Source: Chloroflexi bacterium HGW-Chloroflexi-10 | Lineage (GTDB): Bacteria > Chloroflexota > Anaerolineae > Anaerolineales > Anaerolineaceae | Direction: 5' to 3' | NCBI GenBank assembly: GCA_002840755.1 | Contig: PHBZ01000029.1 | Coordinates: 1 to 64,000, forward strand | DNA length: 64,000 nucleotides | Part shown: in pieces, positions 16,816-25,083 of the stretch | Layout: each line of letters begins with the position of its first letter | Position numbering within the stretch: the stretch's first letter is position 1 | Translations under genes and position numbers: made by a program | The notes under the pieces: generated by a model | What the model was told of the DNA's origin: nothing | Databases searched by the model: none | The model's input: only the letters and a program-made list of their open reading frames with translations

Positions 16816-17322
16816 TTACTTGCGCAAGGCCCTAATCAGGACGACTATCCCGACGATCACCAGCGCTCCAGCCCAGATCAGGTTGCTGAACTCAAGCAGG
16901 AAGAATTCGCTGCCGCCAAAGAACAACATCGCGCCGATGGCAGCCATGATTCCACCGGGGATCAGTGCCCAGAAGTGTGCCGTTCCGGTGAATACGCGGG
17001 TCAGGAGGGTGATCAGGGCAAAACCCAGGCCAAAGATGAGCAGGAAGGTGGCACCCTGTGCGGTTTCAGAAGCGTTGCTAACAGCGGTCTTCTCTAAAAC
17101 GGTGGCGCCGATCCCGATGCTCGAGACGATACTACCGGGGATAATCCAGCCAGCTTCACGGCTGATACAGCCCCAAACCAGCATCGCTGCACCAGGCACC
17201 AGCAGCACCAATGCACCCAGGTCAATCCAACGCGCGGCAATCAGCACCAGGCCGAACAGCATTAACATAACCCCTAAAACGATTTTCTGCACATTACTTT
17301 TGTTTTGTAAATTGGTATTCAT
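16816..17322 (-). CDS. small polytopic membrane protein, unknown function
   Basis: A 168-aa protein with four or five hydrophobic helices: VLGVMLMLFGLVLIAARWID, LGALVLLVPGAAMLVWG, a Gly-rich GWIIPGSIVSSIGIG, and two later ones ending LIRALRK. The pattern of short paired helices with WG and a basic tail is common in uncharacterised Chloroflexota membrane proteins; I recognise no named family. A good Shine-Dalgarno sequence (AAAGGAGATAG) precedes the ATG. It is a single gene with its own terminator, divergent from the AraC-GyrI regulator. Confidence 0.65.
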   Translation of the reverse strand: MNTNLQNKSNVQKIVLGVMLMLFGLVLIAARWIDLGALVLLVPGAAMLVWGCISREAGWIIPGSIVSSIGIGATVLEKTAVSNASETAQGATFLLIFGLGFALITLLTRVFTGTAHFWALIPGGIMAAIGAMLFFGGSEFFLLEFSNLIWAGALVIVGIVVLIRALRK

Positions 17323-17565
17323 TTCTATCTCCTTTTGTTGTCCGTTGTTACGGAATGTTTTTGTTTGATTACATCCGTAATGATACGGGAAATGCGCATC
17401 TTGGCGTAGTGCCGCAAGATAGAAAGGCGCGCGAAAAAAGATAGATTTGCATCTATGTCTTAAGGGGGATAAGCCTATGCCGCGGGACAGGGTACAGCCA
17501 GAGCTTGAGCCGTTATAATAAATAAAACCCCTTATTTATCCGTCAGGAGTCAGGAAATTTTTTGC

Positions 17566-18465
17566 ATGCCGCCTTTCAATATTCCTATTCAGTATCGCCA
17601 GCAGTATCTCAATCGCATTGAGATGGCCATGACCTTTATTGACCACAATTTAACCTCCGACCTGGACCTGGCCAGTGTGGCCCAGGCTGCCAATTTTTCA
17701 CCCTACCACTTTCACCGTATCTTCAGCGCCCTCACTGGTGAAACGCCGCAAGACTATATCAGCCGCTTGCGCGTGGAACGCGCCGCCAATATGCTGGTCA
17801 AATCTCCAGCCTTATCCATCACCGAAATTGCCTTCGCCTGCGGTTATTCTTCTTCCTCCGTGTTTTCCCGTTCATTTAAGAAGACCTTTGGGGTGCCCGC
17901 CAGCCGCTATGCCCGTACGGCGCCGGCGGAGCTGTCCGGCGAAAGAAAAGCAGTTAATCCGCATTTGCCGCGGCAAGACAATTTTGTTTTACCCGAAATC
18001 AGGATCATACGGGCCGCCCCCCTGCATCTGGCCTATTTTTCTGCCCGCAAGGGCTACTCCGAAGCCAGTACGAAAGCCGTTTGGCAGAAGCTTTTTCAAT
18101 GGGCGCAGGCCCGCCAATTGCTCACTCCCGCCACCCAGCTGGTGGCCATCTCTTTTGATGACCCCGAAATAACCCCGCGCAACAAATGCCGCTACTATGC
18201 CTGCATTCCTGTACCCGCCGACCTCCCATTAAATTCCGGCGCCGGCTTTTTTGATTATCCCGAACATCTCTGTGCCGTATGTCGTTTGCGCTGTGATGTC
18301 GCGGAGTTCCCGGCAGCCTATCGCGCATTTTACCGCAACTGGCTGCCCGATAGCGGTTTCATTATGGCCGATTTTCCGCCATACGAGGTTTACTATGATG
18401 CGCCGGATATAAACCCGGGAAGCAAATACGAGTTTGATCTGTGTGTACCCATCAGCTTGTTTTAA
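17566..18465 (+). CDS. AraC-type regulator with GyrI-like ligand domain
   Basis: A 299-aa transcription factor. Residues ~10-110 hold two AraC helix-turn-helix motifs (DLDLASVAQAANFSPYHFHR and SITEIAFACGYSSSSVFSRS, then FKKTFGVPASRYA). Residues ~145-299 form a GyrI/AraC effector-binding domain, which binds small hydrophobic ligands in Rob and BmrR relatives; here it includes ACIPVPAD and a late YEFDLCVPI. DNA-binding domain first is the Rob/SoxS-like order. TATAAT at 17514-17519 may be its -10 box, though the -35 is poor. The VOC protein gene downstream may be a target; that is only a guess. Confidence 0.85.
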   Translation: MPPFNIPIQYRQQYLNRIEMAMTFIDHNLTSDLDLASVAQAANFSPYHFHRIFSALTGETPQDYISRLRVERAANMLVKSPALSITEIAFACGYSSSSVFSRSFKKTFGVPASRYARTAPAELSGERKAVNPHLPRQDNFVLPEIRIIRAAPLHLAYFSARKGYSEASTKAVWQKLFQWAQARQLLTPATQLVAISFDDPEITPRNKCRYYACIPVPADLPLNSGAGFFDYPEHLCAVCRLRCDVAEFPAAYRAFYRNWLPDSGFIMADFPPYEVYYDAPDINPGSKYEFDLCVPISLF

Positions 18466-18571
18466 TTTCCATCGCAAGATTGATCAAAAGTAAAACAAGA
18501 TTTGAATATCCGGCCAATCGGTTAACCGGCATAATAAGCCTATCAAAAAAAATCATCAGGAGTAAATAATC

Positions 18572-19051
18572 ATGGAAATCAAATTAATCTCATCCGTTAT
18601 CTTTGTCAAAGATATGCAGGTCTCCCGCCGCTTTTATGAAGAAATTCTCGGGCAAAAAGTGCTCATGGATCACGGCCCGAATATCGGTTTTGAAGGTGGT
18701 TTCGCCTTATGGCAGCGCGACCATGCCAATCAGATTATCTTTGGCAAGCTGCCGGTAGAGCAGCCTGCCGCGGATATCCATAACGCGGAGTTGTATTTCG
18801 AGACCGAAAAGCTGGATGAAGCTTTTTCCCGTCTGGAGACCGCTCAGGTGCGCTTGATTCACCCGTTGGTGGAGCAGCCCTGGGGCCAGCGCGTGCTGCG
18901 TTTTTACGATCCCGATGGGCATATTGTCGAACTGGGCGAACCCATGCACGTGGTCATCATCCGTTTTCTGGCGCAGGGTCAGACTGTGGAAGAAATTGCC
19001 CAGCGTACTTCCATGCCCCTCGAGATTATCAAACAAATCGCCGGAATATAA
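18572..19051 (+). CDS. VOC/glyoxalase-fold protein
   Basis: A 159-aa protein of the vicinal oxygen chelate superfamily (glyoxalase I, bleomycin resistance, extradiol dioxygenases). It shows ISSVIFVKDMQVSRRFYEEILGQKV at the N-terminus and VLRFYDPDGHIVELGEP near residue 110, where the Glu is the usual metal ligand. The last ~35 residues (FLAQGQTVEEIAQRTSMPLEI) look like a small added helical domain. AGGAG precedes the ATG. Substrate is unknown. Confidence 0.8.
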   Translation: MEIKLISSVIFVKDMQVSRRFYEEILGQKVLMDHGPNIGFEGGFALWQRDHANQIIFGKLPVEQPAADIHNAELYFETEKLDEAFSRLETAQVRLIHPLVEQPWGQRVLRFYDPDGHIVELGEPMHVVIIRFLAQGQTVEEIAQRTSMPLEIIKQIAGI

Positions 19052-19095
19052 AAGGATTAGAACACATATCGGGAGAATTGGTGCAGAACAGATAA

Positions 19096-19150
19096 GGGTG
19101 GGTCTGCTGTGGTGGAGATCACCGTCTTTCGCCCTTAACCAGACCCACCC
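19096..19150. repeat. palindromic intergenic element, copy A
   Basis: Perfect 11-bp inverted arms GGGTGGGTCTG (19096-19106) and CAGACCCACCC (19140-19150) around a 33-nt middle. It lies 45 nt after the VOC gene stop. The same arms recur near 21518, 23048 and, degraded, 47337. Confidence 0.75.
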
Positions 19151-19240
19151 GCGCCACCCGTTAGCCTTGGTTTACTGCCGGTTATTTTTCTCTTGTTCTC
19201 TTTAGCGTTATTCGCGGCTTCGTGTGCGTTATGCCGAAAC

Positions 19241-20023
19241 TCAGAATTCTACTTCCATTCCATCGTATCCAATTTCCAGGTAGGGGAAGATCTGCCGCGC
19301 AGCGGGCAGATCTTCCGTGATTTCCCAGTTCAACGGGTTTTTGTGAATCAGCATCAGGCGTTTGACGTCGGCGTCTGCTGCAACTTGCGCCACGCTGGTG
19401 GGGTGGCTGTGGTTGACCATGGCCATGATGTCCGCGCTGCTGTCGGGTCCATTGCAATCATGCAGCAGCAGATCAACCCCGCGGATGTGTTCGATGTAAG
19501 CCGCGGCTGGCATTGCGACAGTATCGGTGATGTAGGCCAGCGAGTGCCCCGGCCATTCCAACCGAAAACCGATTTCCGGATGTGCCGGATGGCAGAGAAA
19601 GTGGGTCAGCCTGCCGCCGCCGGGCAGTTCTTCCCGCGCTTGCAGGGCGCACCATACCATCCCCGGGTAGTAACTGTCTTTTAGCTTCGGCAGGATGCTT
19701 TCGTCCGCATGGATGCGCACAGCGGAGAGGGATTGGTTGGCAGCGCGCATCGTTTCCTGAAAGCGCTCCAGTTCAATCGGTGGGACGGCGCCGCCCATCA
19801 GGTGTTTAAAGAAGCCGCCAAAGAGATAAAACAGCCCGCTGGTATGGTCCGCGTGACTGTGGGTGATGTACACATCCAGGCTTTCGGTTTGCAGGTATTC
19901 GGAAAAGCGGAACAGACCGCTGCCGGCATCCAGCAGAATCCCGTGCTCTGGAATCATATAACACGCGGTTTGCGCTTCTTCTGTGGGGATAAACCCGCCG
20001 CTGCCCAGCATGATCAGTTTCAT
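19241..20023 (-). CDS. MBL-fold metallohydrolase (RNase Z-like)
   Basis: A 260-aa metallo-beta-lactamase-fold hydrolase. It begins with LIMLGSGGFIPT and has the zinc motif THSHADHTSG (HxHxDH) near residue 55, further ligands in LLLHDCNG and the His of NHSHPTS, and a late LIHKNPL. This layout is that of the RNase Z/arylsulfatase-type branch, but no tRNA-binding exosite is seen, so the substrate is open. Its ATG overlaps the TGA of the upstream MarR gene (ATGA, 4 nt), indicating translational coupling. Confidence 0.82.
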   Translation of the reverse strand: MKLIMLGSGGFIPTEEAQTACYMIPEHGILLDAGSGLFRFSEYLQTESLDVYITHSHADHTSGLFYLFGGFFKHLMGGAVPPIELERFQETMRAANQSLSAVRIHADESILPKLKDSYYPGMVWCALQAREELPGGGRLTHFLCHPAHPEIGFRLEWPGHSLAYITDTVAMPAAAYIEHIRGVDLLLHDCNGPDSSADIMAMVNHSHPTSVAQVAADADVKRLMLIHKNPLNWEITEDLPAARQIFPYLEIGYDGMEVEF

Positions 20024-20529
20024 GGGATATCTTCTTTCATCCGGGGTGTTTGACCGGCATTTTTAATTTCTTCTTCATAACGCTGTAACAGGTGCGGCAT
20101 CTCGGTTTCAAAGAACTGGTAGAGGATGCGCATCTCTTCCAGGCGTTCACGTTCCTGAACGGTGGCGCCTTCGTCCATCAGGCCCAACCCGCGTTCGGCC
20201 ATCTGGCGCAGACGGGTAATCTCCACCATGCGGGCGGCCATCAATACCTGCCATACGTGCGGGCGTAGGCGGAAATAATCACGCCGCTCACCCGGCTGGC
20301 TGATTTTTTCAATAAAGCCGAGCTGCAAGAGCATGCGCGTCATAGTCGAGATAGTTCCTCGGCTGGCTTGCAGGGTATCCATCAATTCATCGGCAGATTG
20401 CTGCGGCGGGGTGCATACCAGCAGCCAGCCCAGAATGCGCCCGGCCATCCGTGGCATCTGCTGGGCTTCAAAGTAAATCCCAAATTCTTCCACAAATTGC
20501 AGTTTTTTGAGTGGTTTGTTTTCCATCAT
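20020..20529 (-). CDS. MarR/GbsR-type transcriptional regulator
   Basis: A 169-aa winged-helix regulator. The segment GRILGWLLVCTPPQQSADELMDTLQASRGTISTMTRMLLQLGFIEKI is the GbsR/MarR DNA-binding domain, with SRGTISTMTRML as recognition helix; the C-terminal half is helical and presumably dimerises. The start is placed at ATG 20529. The longer frame from TTG 20565 would overlap its own promoter (TTGACT-18 nt-TACAAT). The palindrome at 20556-20582 covers the -35 box, so autoregulation is likely, together with control of the divergent hydrolase gene. It is cotranscribed with the MBL gene. Confidence 0.82.
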   Translation of the reverse strand: MMENKPLKKLQFVEEFGIYFEAQQMPRMAGRILGWLLVCTPPQQSADELMDTLQASRGTISTMTRMLLQLGFIEKISQPGERRDYFRLRPHVWQVLMAARMVEITRLRQMAERGLGLMDEGATVQERERLEEMRILYQFFETEMPHLLQRYEEEIKNAGQTPRMKEDIP

Positions 20530-20535
20530 TCTTTG

Positions 20536-20565
20536 ATTGTACTCAAATCCTATACTTTCAGTCAA
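20536..20565 (-). promoter_or_regulatory. promoter of the MarR-MBL operon
   Basis: On the minus strand, TTGACT (20565-20560) and TACAAT (20541-20536) are separated by 18 nt. The -10 box ends 7 nt before ATG 20529, so the leader would be very short or absent; ATG 20526 is an alternative start. Confidence 0.6.
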
Positions 20566-20582
20566 TACTGAAACTACTGAAA
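20556..20582. promoter_or_regulatory. operator between MarR gene and hydrolase gene
   Basis: TTTCAGT (20556-20562), 4 nt, ACTGAAA (20567-20573), 2 nt, ACTGAAA (20576-20582): a perfect 7-bp palindrome plus one extra half-site. It overlaps the -35 box of the minus-strand MarR promoter and precedes a TATACT (20588-20593) that could serve the plus-strand hydrolase gene. Confidence 0.65.
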
Positions 20583-20655
20583 TGGGTTATACTAGCATGG
20601 TTCAATAACTACCCCGGCATGCGCGGGGTTAATGGAAAAAATAACAGGAGTAAAA

Positions 20656-21483
20656 ATGAAAACAACCCGGCTTGGTTTTGATCAATCAGGTATAAACAAT
20701 GCCCAATCCATCCTCTTTTTGCACGGTGGTGGCGGCAGTAGCTGGAGCTGGCAGCCGGTGATACATTTATTGCAGAATAGTTTTCATTGTATCGCCGTAG
20801 ACTTACCGGAACATGGGCGCAGTAAGTCTATTACACCCTTTTCTATGGATCTGGCGGCGGACGAAGTGGCAGCGTTGATTGAAGCGCAGGCGCATGGCGG
20901 GCAGGCTGTGGTAGTCGGGCTTTCCGAAGGCGCCCAGGTGGGTGTGGCGCTGCTGGCCAGGCACCCGCACTTGGTTACTCACGCTGTATTGAGCGGCGCC
21001 TTGCTGCGCCCGCTTGCTGGCTCGCGCATGATGACCCCCGCTCTGTTGCGTTGGAGCTATAACTGGTTTGTGAAACCCTTCCGTAACACCGATTGGTATA
21101 TCCGCTGGAATATGCGCGCTTCGGTAGGCATCCCGGCTGAGTATTTTGAACAATTCAAAGCCGATTTTCAGTTGATCACTGCCGAGGGTTGGACTAACCT
21201 GATGCTGGCGAATCAGGCCTTCCGCCTGCCAGGCGGCCTGGACAAAGTACAGGCGCGGGTATTGGCATTGGCTGGTGAGCAGGAGTATGGGGTGATGCAT
21301 GTTTCGGCGCGAGATCTGGCCGCTGCGGTTCCTGCGGGGCAGGCCGGGCTGGTTCGCTTACCCGGTAGTGCGTCGTTGGCCCAGTCGCATAACTGGCCGT
21401 TGAACGCCCCGGAACTCTGTGCCATGGTCATCCGTGCCTGGGTGCTGGGCTTGGATCTGCCGGCAGAAGTTTGGCGCCTGTAG
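20656..21483 (+). CDS. alpha/beta-hydrolase
   Basis: A 275-aa alpha/beta-hydrolase-fold protein. It has the oxyanion region LFLHGGGGSSWSW, the nucleophile elbow VVGLSEGAQVG (Ser in GxSxG), and a C-terminal HNWPLNAPEL where the His completes the triad. The substrate is unknown. The start is ATG 20656, with AGGAG at 20646-20650; an in-frame ATG at 20632 lacks such a site. It is divergent from the MarR regulator and likely under its shared operator. Confidence 0.82.
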   Translation: MKTTRLGFDQSGINNAQSILFLHGGGGSSWSWQPVIHLLQNSFHCIAVDLPEHGRSKSITPFSMDLAADEVAALIEAQAHGGQAVVVGLSEGAQVGVALLARHPHLVTHAVLSGALLRPLAGSRMMTPALLRWSYNWFVKPFRNTDWYIRWNMRASVGIPAEYFEQFKADFQLITAEGWTNLMLANQAFRLPGGLDKVQARVLALAGEQEYGVMHVSARDLAAAVPAGQAGLVRLPGSASLAQSHNWPLNAPELCAMVIRAWVLGLDLPAEVWRL

Positions 21484-21517
21484 GGCTGAGAGAATTATCA
21501 CCAACCATTCCGGGCAA

Positions 21518-21571
21518 GGGTAGGTCTGTTGCCGTCAGGCTGCATTAATTCCTTATAACCCGGACCCACCC
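21518..21571. repeat. palindromic intergenic element, copy B
   Basis: Arms GGGTAGGTCTG and CGGACCCACCC (two mismatches) around a middle containing TTGCCGTCA and GCTGCAT. It lies 34 nt after the hydrolase stop. The interior is nearly the same as copy C at 23048. Confidence 0.75.
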
Positions 21572-21687
21572 GTGCTCACCCGCCGGCATCTACAGCAACT
21601 TCCTGGTAGATTTTATACCGTCCTTTCCGCAAGATACGCTATAGTTAAGAGAAATTTGGACTATTCAATACGGCTGCGGAAGAAACG

Positions 21688-22995
21688 ATGGCGAAAATAA
21701 GTTTACCCTGGGGTGAATCGGAGAATACATTGGAGATACCGGAGCGTTGGCAGGTTTTAGCCAGTCTGGAACCGGCGGCTTTACCCGGCACAGCCGACCC
21801 AATCGCCGAAGCGCAGACAGCCTTACAAAGCCCTGCCGGTTCTGCGCGGCTGTCACAGGTAGCCCAGGGCAGGCGTAAAATCGCGCTGGTGATCGATGAC
21901 GGCAGCCGCCCGACCCCGGTAGCCAGACTTTTCCCGGCCGTGATAGCCGAATTGCAAGCTGGTGGTGTGGCCTTGGAGCAGATCACCGTGGTGCCGGCTT
22001 ACGGTGTGCACCGTCCCATGCAGGACGAGGAAGTAGCTGCACGCATCGGCCAGCAGTGGTTTGAAAAATTGCATTGGGAAAGTCACGATTGCGATGATCA
22101 CCAACGTATGCACAACCTGGGAACCACCAGCCGTGGTACACCTGTATGGATTAACAAAACCGTAGCCGAGGCCGACCTCGTTGTATCGATCGGCTGTATT
22201 GAACCGCATATCATCGCCAGCTTTGGCGGCGGGTATAAAAATATTATTCCTGGCGTGGCCGGGCGTGAGACGATTGCCCATAACCATGCCATCAACTGCA
22301 AGCCAAATACCTTTAACATGGTCGGGCAGCCGATTGAGAACAACCCCATGCGTCTGGATCTGGAAGAAGGTGCTGCCATGCTGCCAATGCCGGTCTTCAT
22401 CATCAATGCGGTTCTGAACAGCAAACTCGAGGTTGTCAAGGTAGTCTGTGGTGATCCCCTGCAGGCCCATCGCGCCGGCTGCCAGATCAGTGCCCGGATT
22501 TATGGCGCCAAAGCGCCGCGCATGGCCGACTTGGTAATTGCCGCGTCGCATCCGATGGACCAGGATCTGCGCCAGGGGGTTAAGGCGCTCGCCAATATGA
22601 TCCGTGCCATGAAACCGGGTGGGATGATGATCGTCACCATCCGCGCGGAAGAGGGCGTGGGCGTCTTTGGTCTCGCAAACAAAAAGCTGCCGGTGGGCAA
22701 GAAGCTCCTCAAGATTCTGGCGCCGCTGCTGCTGCCATTGGTGCCAAAATTAAAGCTGAGCGGGATGGGGGAAGAGGATAAGTTTTTCCTGTATTTTGCC
22801 TTGCAAACCATGCTGCGCGGCAAAGTATATCTGTACGCGCCCACTATCCCGCAGGAAATTCACGAACGGCTCCCCTTTGTGGAATTCGTCGACAGCCTGG
22901 AAGAAGCCATGCGCATTGCAGAACAGCGTTTTCCGGGTGCAGCCGATGTCATACTGGCACCCCACGCCGGGATGACCTACCCCATCATTGGGTAA
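21688..22995 (+). CDS. LarA family (lactate racemase-like) protein
   Basis: A 435-aa protein of the LarA (DUF2088) family, nickel-pincer-nucleotide racemases and epimerases of 2-hydroxy acids. It contains LVIDDGSRPTPVARLFPAV, the His region VVPAYGVHRPM, and EPHIIASFGGGYKNIIPGVAGRETI, which holds the family's conserved His and the Lys that tethers the cofactor. No larB, larC or larE cofactor genes are in the window, so the substrate and cofactor supply are unknown. Length is typical. Confidence 0.85.
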   Translation: MAKISLPWGESENTLEIPERWQVLASLEPAALPGTADPIAEAQTALQSPAGSARLSQVAQGRRKIALVIDDGSRPTPVARLFPAVIAELQAGGVALEQITVVPAYGVHRPMQDEEVAARIGQQWFEKLHWESHDCDDHQRMHNLGTTSRGTPVWINKTVAEADLVVSIGCIEPHIIASFGGGYKNIIPGVAGRETIAHNHAINCKPNTFNMVGQPIENNPMRLDLEEGAAMLPMPVFIINAVLNSKLEVVKVVCGDPLQAHRAGCQISARIYGAKAPRMADLVIAASHPMDQDLRQGVKALANMIRAMKPGGMMIVTIRAEEGVGVFGLANKKLPVGKKLLKILAPLLLPLVPKLKLSGMGEEDKFFLYFALQTMLRGKVYLYAPTIPQEIHERLPFVEFVDSLEEAMRIAEQRFPGAADVILAPHAGMTYPIIG

Positions 22996-23386
22996 CAATT
23001 CCCGCTCAAAGCATCCCCCACTGGACTTACCCCAACTTTCTGGACAAGGGTGAGTCTGTTGCCGTCACGCTGCATCAATTCCTCGCAACCCAGACCCACC
23101 CCGTCCCCACCCCACTCTCCACTCTTGTCTTTTTTATGTGTAATTAACGATTTTTTTCGTAACCACTTTTCAACAAGGGGTTATTATTGATGTCGTCTCC
23201 ATGGAGGGTCACATAGGTCACTGTGACCAGCATAGTTTTTTGGCACAAAAGATATGCCAGAAAACACCACAGGGATAGCCCTTGGGTGCCATGGAAATTT
23301 GGATCATGCAAGGTATGATCTATATCGTATCAAAATAAAATGAAAAATTCTGCAACCAGCGCGCTGGTTGGAACTAAAAGGAAGAC
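22996..23386. other. intergenic region with palindromes upstream of the acyltransferase gene
   Basis: No gene. It holds palindromic element copy C (23048-23101), an operator-like GGTCAC-T-GTGACC at 23216-23228 with an extra GGTCAC at 23207-23212, and an 18-bp perfect palindrome CAACCAGCGCGCTGGTTG at 23353-23370, ending 16 nt before the acyltransferase ATG. The last could hide or bracket the ribosome-binding region. Confidence 0.55.
23048..23101. repeat. palindromic intergenic element, copy C
   Basis: Arms GGGTGAGTCTG and CAGACCCACCC (one mismatch) around a middle sharing TTGCCGTCA, GCTGCAT and AATTCCT with copy B. It lies about 50 nt after the LarA-like gene. Confidence 0.75.
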
Positions 23387-24079
23387 ATGCTCGAACAAAT
23401 CTTATATAAATTCTCAATACCCGTTGTGAAAACCTATTCAGGGACTATGTTGGATCTGGATGTTCATTGGCACGAACAGATGCCCTCAGGGCCTAAAATT
23501 ATTGTTGCCAACCATCCCAGCACCAGCGACCCCTTCTTTGTAGCCGGGTTAGCGTCTCACCAGGTTTATATTTTGATCAATCATGTTTTGTTTAAAGTAC
23601 CGGTTTTTGGCAAATATCTGCGCCGGTCCGGGCATATTCCGGTAGCGCCTGGCGGCGGCAAAGCGGCCATCGATGAAGCGTTGGAACGTTTGGCCAATGG
23701 CGATACGATTGTGATTTTCCCTGAAGGCATGCTCAGCCCACGGGAAGGCGGTTTCTGCGAACCGCGTACCGGTGCTGCTCGCCTGGCATTGGCCAGCGGT
23801 GCACCCGTGATTCCGGTAGGGATCCATTTACAGATGGAACGCACGCGTTCGATCATCAGTATGGTGGATGGAAAAGCCGAAGAGGGCCGCTGGTATTTGC
23901 GTGGCCCCTATAACATGACCATTGGCCGCCCAATTTCCTTCCGTGGGAACGTGGAGGATCATGAGAGCGTGCACAAGGTTTCCAAATCAATTATGAGCCA
24001 CATTAAAGAAATGACTTACCAAAGCCGGCAGCGCATGCAGCAGGGGCGTACCCCGTTGCCATTGCCGGAACTGTACTAA
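23387..24079 (+). CDS. PlsC-type acyltransferase
   Basis: A 230-aa lysophospholipid acyltransferase-like protein. It shows the catalytic HxxxxD motif (NHPSTSD near residue 43), the GHIPV block, the substrate-binding FPEGMLSPREGG near residue 110, and PVIPVGI. These are blocks I-IV of the PlsC/AGPAT family, which acylates lysophosphatidate at the membrane. There is no obvious long membrane helix. It is 24 nt upstream of the DegV gene; both concern fatty acids, so an operon is plausible. GGAAG lies just before the ATG. Confidence 0.85.
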   Translation: MLEQILYKFSIPVVKTYSGTMLDLDVHWHEQMPSGPKIIVANHPSTSDPFFVAGLASHQVYILINHVLFKVPVFGKYLRRSGHIPVAPGGGKAAIDEALERLANGDTIVIFPEGMLSPREGGFCEPRTGAARLALASGAPVIPVGIHLQMERTRSIISMVDGKAEEGRWYLRGPYNMTIGRPISFRGNVEDHESVHKVSKSIMSHIKEMTYQSRQRMQQGRTPLPLPELY

Positions 24080-24103
24080 ACCAATTTTTTGAGGGATGAT
24101 GTG

Positions 24104-24970
24104 ATGCATATTGTGACCGATAGTGGGATGGATTTATCTGCTCAGCAGAAACAGGGGTTGGAGATTCACCAGGTGCCGCTTAAGTTAACCCTGGACGGCA
24201 AGACGTACCGCAGCGGCGTGGATATTCAACCGGAAGAGTTTTATGAGTTACTAAAAACCACCGATGATATGCCGGTTACTTCATTACCCTCACCCGGCGA
24301 ATTTGCCGAGTTATACCAACGCCTGGCCAAGACTGGTGAGATTTTCTCAATACACATCTCATCCGGCTTGAGCAACACCATGGACTCCGCGCGTGCTGCC
24401 GCGCAGATGGTGCCGGACGCCGTAATTCACTTCTTCGACACGCTCACCCTTTCCGGTGCACAGGGCTGGCAGGTTGAAGCCGCTGCCCGCGCCTTTGCTG
24501 CTGGCTGGTCGTTGGATAAAGTGACCGAATTGGTGGAAAAGGTGCGCCAGGTAACCGAAACCATTTATACCCTGCCAGATCTGAAATACCTGATCCACGG
24601 CGGACGCATTAGTCATTTGAAAGGCATGCTGGCCTCCCTTCTGCATCTCAAACCATTAATTGGTGTGAGCAAAACAGACGGCAAATATACTGAACGCGGC
24701 AAGACCCCCACATTTAAACGCGCCCTGGAAGCGATTGCGGCCACAGTCGCGCGCGAGATCCCTGAAGGCAGCAGCCTGCGTGTGCAGATTGCCCATACGG
24801 CTAACCCCGAAGGTGCAGATATTTTACGTGGCGCGATGGACAAACGCTTTGATTGCCACTGGTTGCCCTATTCCACAGTGGCGCCGGCGCTGGGTGCCCA
24901 TACCGGGCTTGGTCTGGTCGGGTTGATTTATGCCCCGCTGAATCTTTTTCCGGAAATTCCCGGAAGCTAA
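24104..24970 (+). CDS. DegV family fatty-acid-binding protein
   Basis: A 288-aa DegV/FakB-type protein. It opens with MHIVTDSGMDL and contains the typical TSLPSPGEFAELY, IHISSGLSNTMDSARAAA, the Gly-rich DLKYLIHGGRISHLKG, and a final HTGLGLVGLIY. FakB proteins hold a fatty acid for phosphorylation by FakA, feeding PlsX/PlsY or an acyltransferase. No fakA is in the window. The start is ATG 24104 with GAGGG 8 nt upstream; the longer in-frame TTG start is less likely. Confidence 0.85.
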   Translation: MHIVTDSGMDLSAQQKQGLEIHQVPLKLTLDGKTYRSGVDIQPEEFYELLKTTDDMPVTSLPSPGEFAELYQRLAKTGEIFSIHISSGLSNTMDSARAAAQMVPDAVIHFFDTLTLSGAQGWQVEAAARAFAAGWSLDKVTELVEKVRQVTETIYTLPDLKYLIHGGRISHLKGMLASLLHLKPLIGVSKTDGKYTERGKTPTFKRALEAIAATVAREIPEGSSLRVQIAHTANPEGADILRGAMDKRFDCHWLPYSTVAPALGAHTGLGLVGLIYAPLNLFPEIPGS

Positions 24971-25083
24971 CAACTTCCAGTTTTTATCCTGATCCATTCT
25001 TAAACCATCCTGGATAACCCGTTAATCAAACGGGTAGTTCACATCGCTTTTAGTTGTCTGCTATGCTGGAAAGGAGCAAGACG

